From CAVZZG01 sp963779685 (GTDB lineage: Bacteria; Actinomycetota; Thermoleophilia; Gaiellales; F1-60-MAGs149), in NCBI GenBank assembly GCA_963779685.1, contig CAVZZG010000003.1:1426001-1490000 (forward strand): a DNA stretch of 64,000 nt, written 5' to 3'. The notes below the pieces were generated by a model. That model searched no databases. It worked only from the letters and a program-made list of their open reading frames with translations, and was not told the DNA's origin. Positions 63,036-64,000 of the stretch are shown one piece after another (position 1 is the first letter of the stretch; the number at the start of each line of letters is the position of its first letter). The translations under genes were made by a program, and so were the position numbers.

Positions 63036-64000
63036 ACGAAGACACGCTGAACACGATCCGCGACTGGTGCGCGGAGGGCCACCAGGTCGCCGTCTCACAG
63101 GTCGTCCGCACCTACCGGTCGGCGCCCCGGCCGGTCGGCAGCATCTTCGCCGTCTCCAGCCACGGCAAGATGGCGGGGTCGGTCTCGGGCGGCTGCGTCG
63201 AGGGCGCGATCTACCAGGAGGCGCAGGAGCTGTTCGCCGGCGCGGCCGGCCCCCGCCTGCTGCACTACGGCATCTCCGACGAGCTGGCCGGAGACGTCGG
63301 CCTTGCCTGCGGCGGCGAGCTGTGGGTCTCGCTCGACGCGATGCGCGAGCGACCGGAGCTGCGCCGCGGCGCGATCGTCACCGCGGTGACCGGCCCCCAG
63401 GCCGGTGGCCGCCTCGTCGTCGACGCCGATACCGACACCGTCACCTCCGAGCTCGAGGGCGATACGCACGACGCCGCCCTCACGGCTGCCCGCCAGGCGA
63501 TCGAGGACGAGGCGTCGGCGACGGTCGACCTCGGCGACGTCGGCATGCTGTTCTGCGAGTCGGTGCATCCGCCGCACCGGCTCGTCATCGTCGGCGCCGT
63601 GGACACGGCCGAGGCGGTCTGCCGCCTTGCCGACCAGCTCGGGTGGCGCACGGTCGTGGTCGACCCGCGGACGAAGTTCGCGACCGCCGAGCGGCTGCCG
63701 AGCGCAGGTGCGATCGTCGGCAAGTGGCCCCAGGACGCGTTCCCGGAGATCGGCCTGGAAGCAGCCGACTCGGTGGTCGTCCTGACGCACGATCCGAAGG
63801 TCGACGACCCGGCCATCGCGGGCGCGCTGCAGGCGGGCGCCTCCTACGTCGGCGTGCTCGGATCCCGCCGTACGCAGGCGCTCCGCAACGAGCGGCTCCT
63901 GGAGATGGGCGTCCCGGGCGAGGACGTGGAGCGCCTCTACGGCCCGGTCGGGCTCGACATCGGCGCGCACACCCCCGCCGAGACCGCGGTCTCGATCGTG
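63032..64000 (+). CDS. XdhC/CoxF-family molybdenum-hydroxylase maturation protein (runs off window end)
   Basis: 323 codons are visible, without a stop. The N-terminal XdhC/CoxI domain includes APRPVGSIFAVSSHGKMAGS, VSGGCVEGAIYQEAQELF and ISDELAGDVGLACGGELWV. The C-terminal Rossmann domain has HRLVIVGAVDTAEAVCRLAD and YVGVLGSRRTQALRNERLL. XdhC binds molybdenum cofactor and sulfurates or inserts it into xanthine-dehydrogenase or CO-dehydrogenase family enzymes. The structural enzyme should lie beyond 64 kb. Confidence 0.9.
   Translation, partial: MNEDTLNTIRDWCAEGHQVAVSQVVRTYRSAPRPVGSIFAVSSHGKMAGSVSGGCVEGAIYQEAQELFAGAAGPRLLHYGISDELAGDVGLACGGELWVSLDAMRERPELRRGAIVTAVTGPQAGGRLVVDADTDTVTSELEGDTHDAALTAARQAIEDEASATVDLGDVGMLFCESVHPPHRLVIVGAVDTAEAVCRLADQLGWRTVVVDPRTKFATAERLPSAGAIVGKWPQDAFPEIGLEAADSVVVLTHDPKVDDPAIAGALQAGASYVGVLGSRRTQALRNERLLEMGVPGEDVERLYGPVGLDIGAHTPAETAVSIV

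Overview
The window is high-GC DNA, densely packed on both strands, with many 4-bp start/stop overlaps and frequent GTG and TTG starts. Gene content (CarD, DisA, a YacL-type PIN-TRAM protein, DUF2469, DUF6457, SigH, LemA/HtpX) points to a Gram-positive actinobacterium. A deep-branching, non-sporulating class such as Thermoleophilia fits best, but that placement is inference, since there is no rRNA here to confirm it.

Layout. 1-0.5 kb: the N-terminus of a transhydrogenase alpha subunit. 0.6-4.4 kb: a YhaO/YhaN-like nuclease/ATPase pair, each gene carrying one apparent frameshift. 4.6-6.5 kb: secG, selD, a small membrane protein and tRNA-Thr. 6.5-7.8 kb: a MarR regulator, then about 750 bp of AT-richer non-coding DNA with an imperfect 105-bp tandem repeat. 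7.8-12 kb (minus strand): gltX-cysS-rlmB-sigH. 12-17.3 kb: a TetR/MFS pair, then mutY, lemA, htpX and a DUF1028 gene. 17.2-22.1 kb (minus): disA, carD, yacL-like, ispD, PHP phosphatase, ispF. 22.1-25.8 kb: a 5'-3' exonuclease, a Tat-exported barrel protein, an Hcp-like protein, a methyltransferase, and a transposase relic. 25.7-32 kb: radA with a class I amidotransferase, an alcohol dehydrogenase, a LysR regulator beside an unlisted 34-residue membrane peptide, and two DMT transporters. 32-39.4 kb: clpC, a secreted protein with two trypsin domains, lysS and greA. 39.5-44.4 kb: dus, a zinc alcohol dehydrogenase and a large LuxR-type ATPase regulator. 44.4-52.7 kb (minus): tilS, hpt, a molybdopterin oxidoreductase, ftsH, folP, folB, folK, DUF2469, coaX. 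53-64 kb: a BtpA/enoyl-CoA hydratase/acyl-CoA ligase operon, a cell-envelope fibronectin-type protein, a nucleoside phosphorylase, a lipid kinase, a polyprenol-phosphate glycosyltransferase, then a molybdenum-hydroxylase maturation set (DUF6457, MoxR/CoxD ATPase, CoxE VWA protein, XdhC) that runs off the end.

The main theme is architectural. Read on the minus strand, the housekeeping genes follow nearly the same order as the Bacillus subtilis block tilS-hpt-ftsH-coaX-folP-folB-folK-dusB-lysS-clpC-radA-disA-yacL-ispD-ispF-gltX-cysS-rlmB-sigH. Here the ancestral chain is cut into cassettes by cargo of other kinds: transporters, regulators, secreted proteins and redox enzymes. The most unusual items are the two-headed protease whose second domain lacks the trypsin specificity aspartate, the solitary Hcp-like protein next to a Tat substrate, the paired frameshifts in the YhaO/YhaN operon, the repeat island at 7.5 kb, and a shared palindromic hairpin behind secG and clpC.
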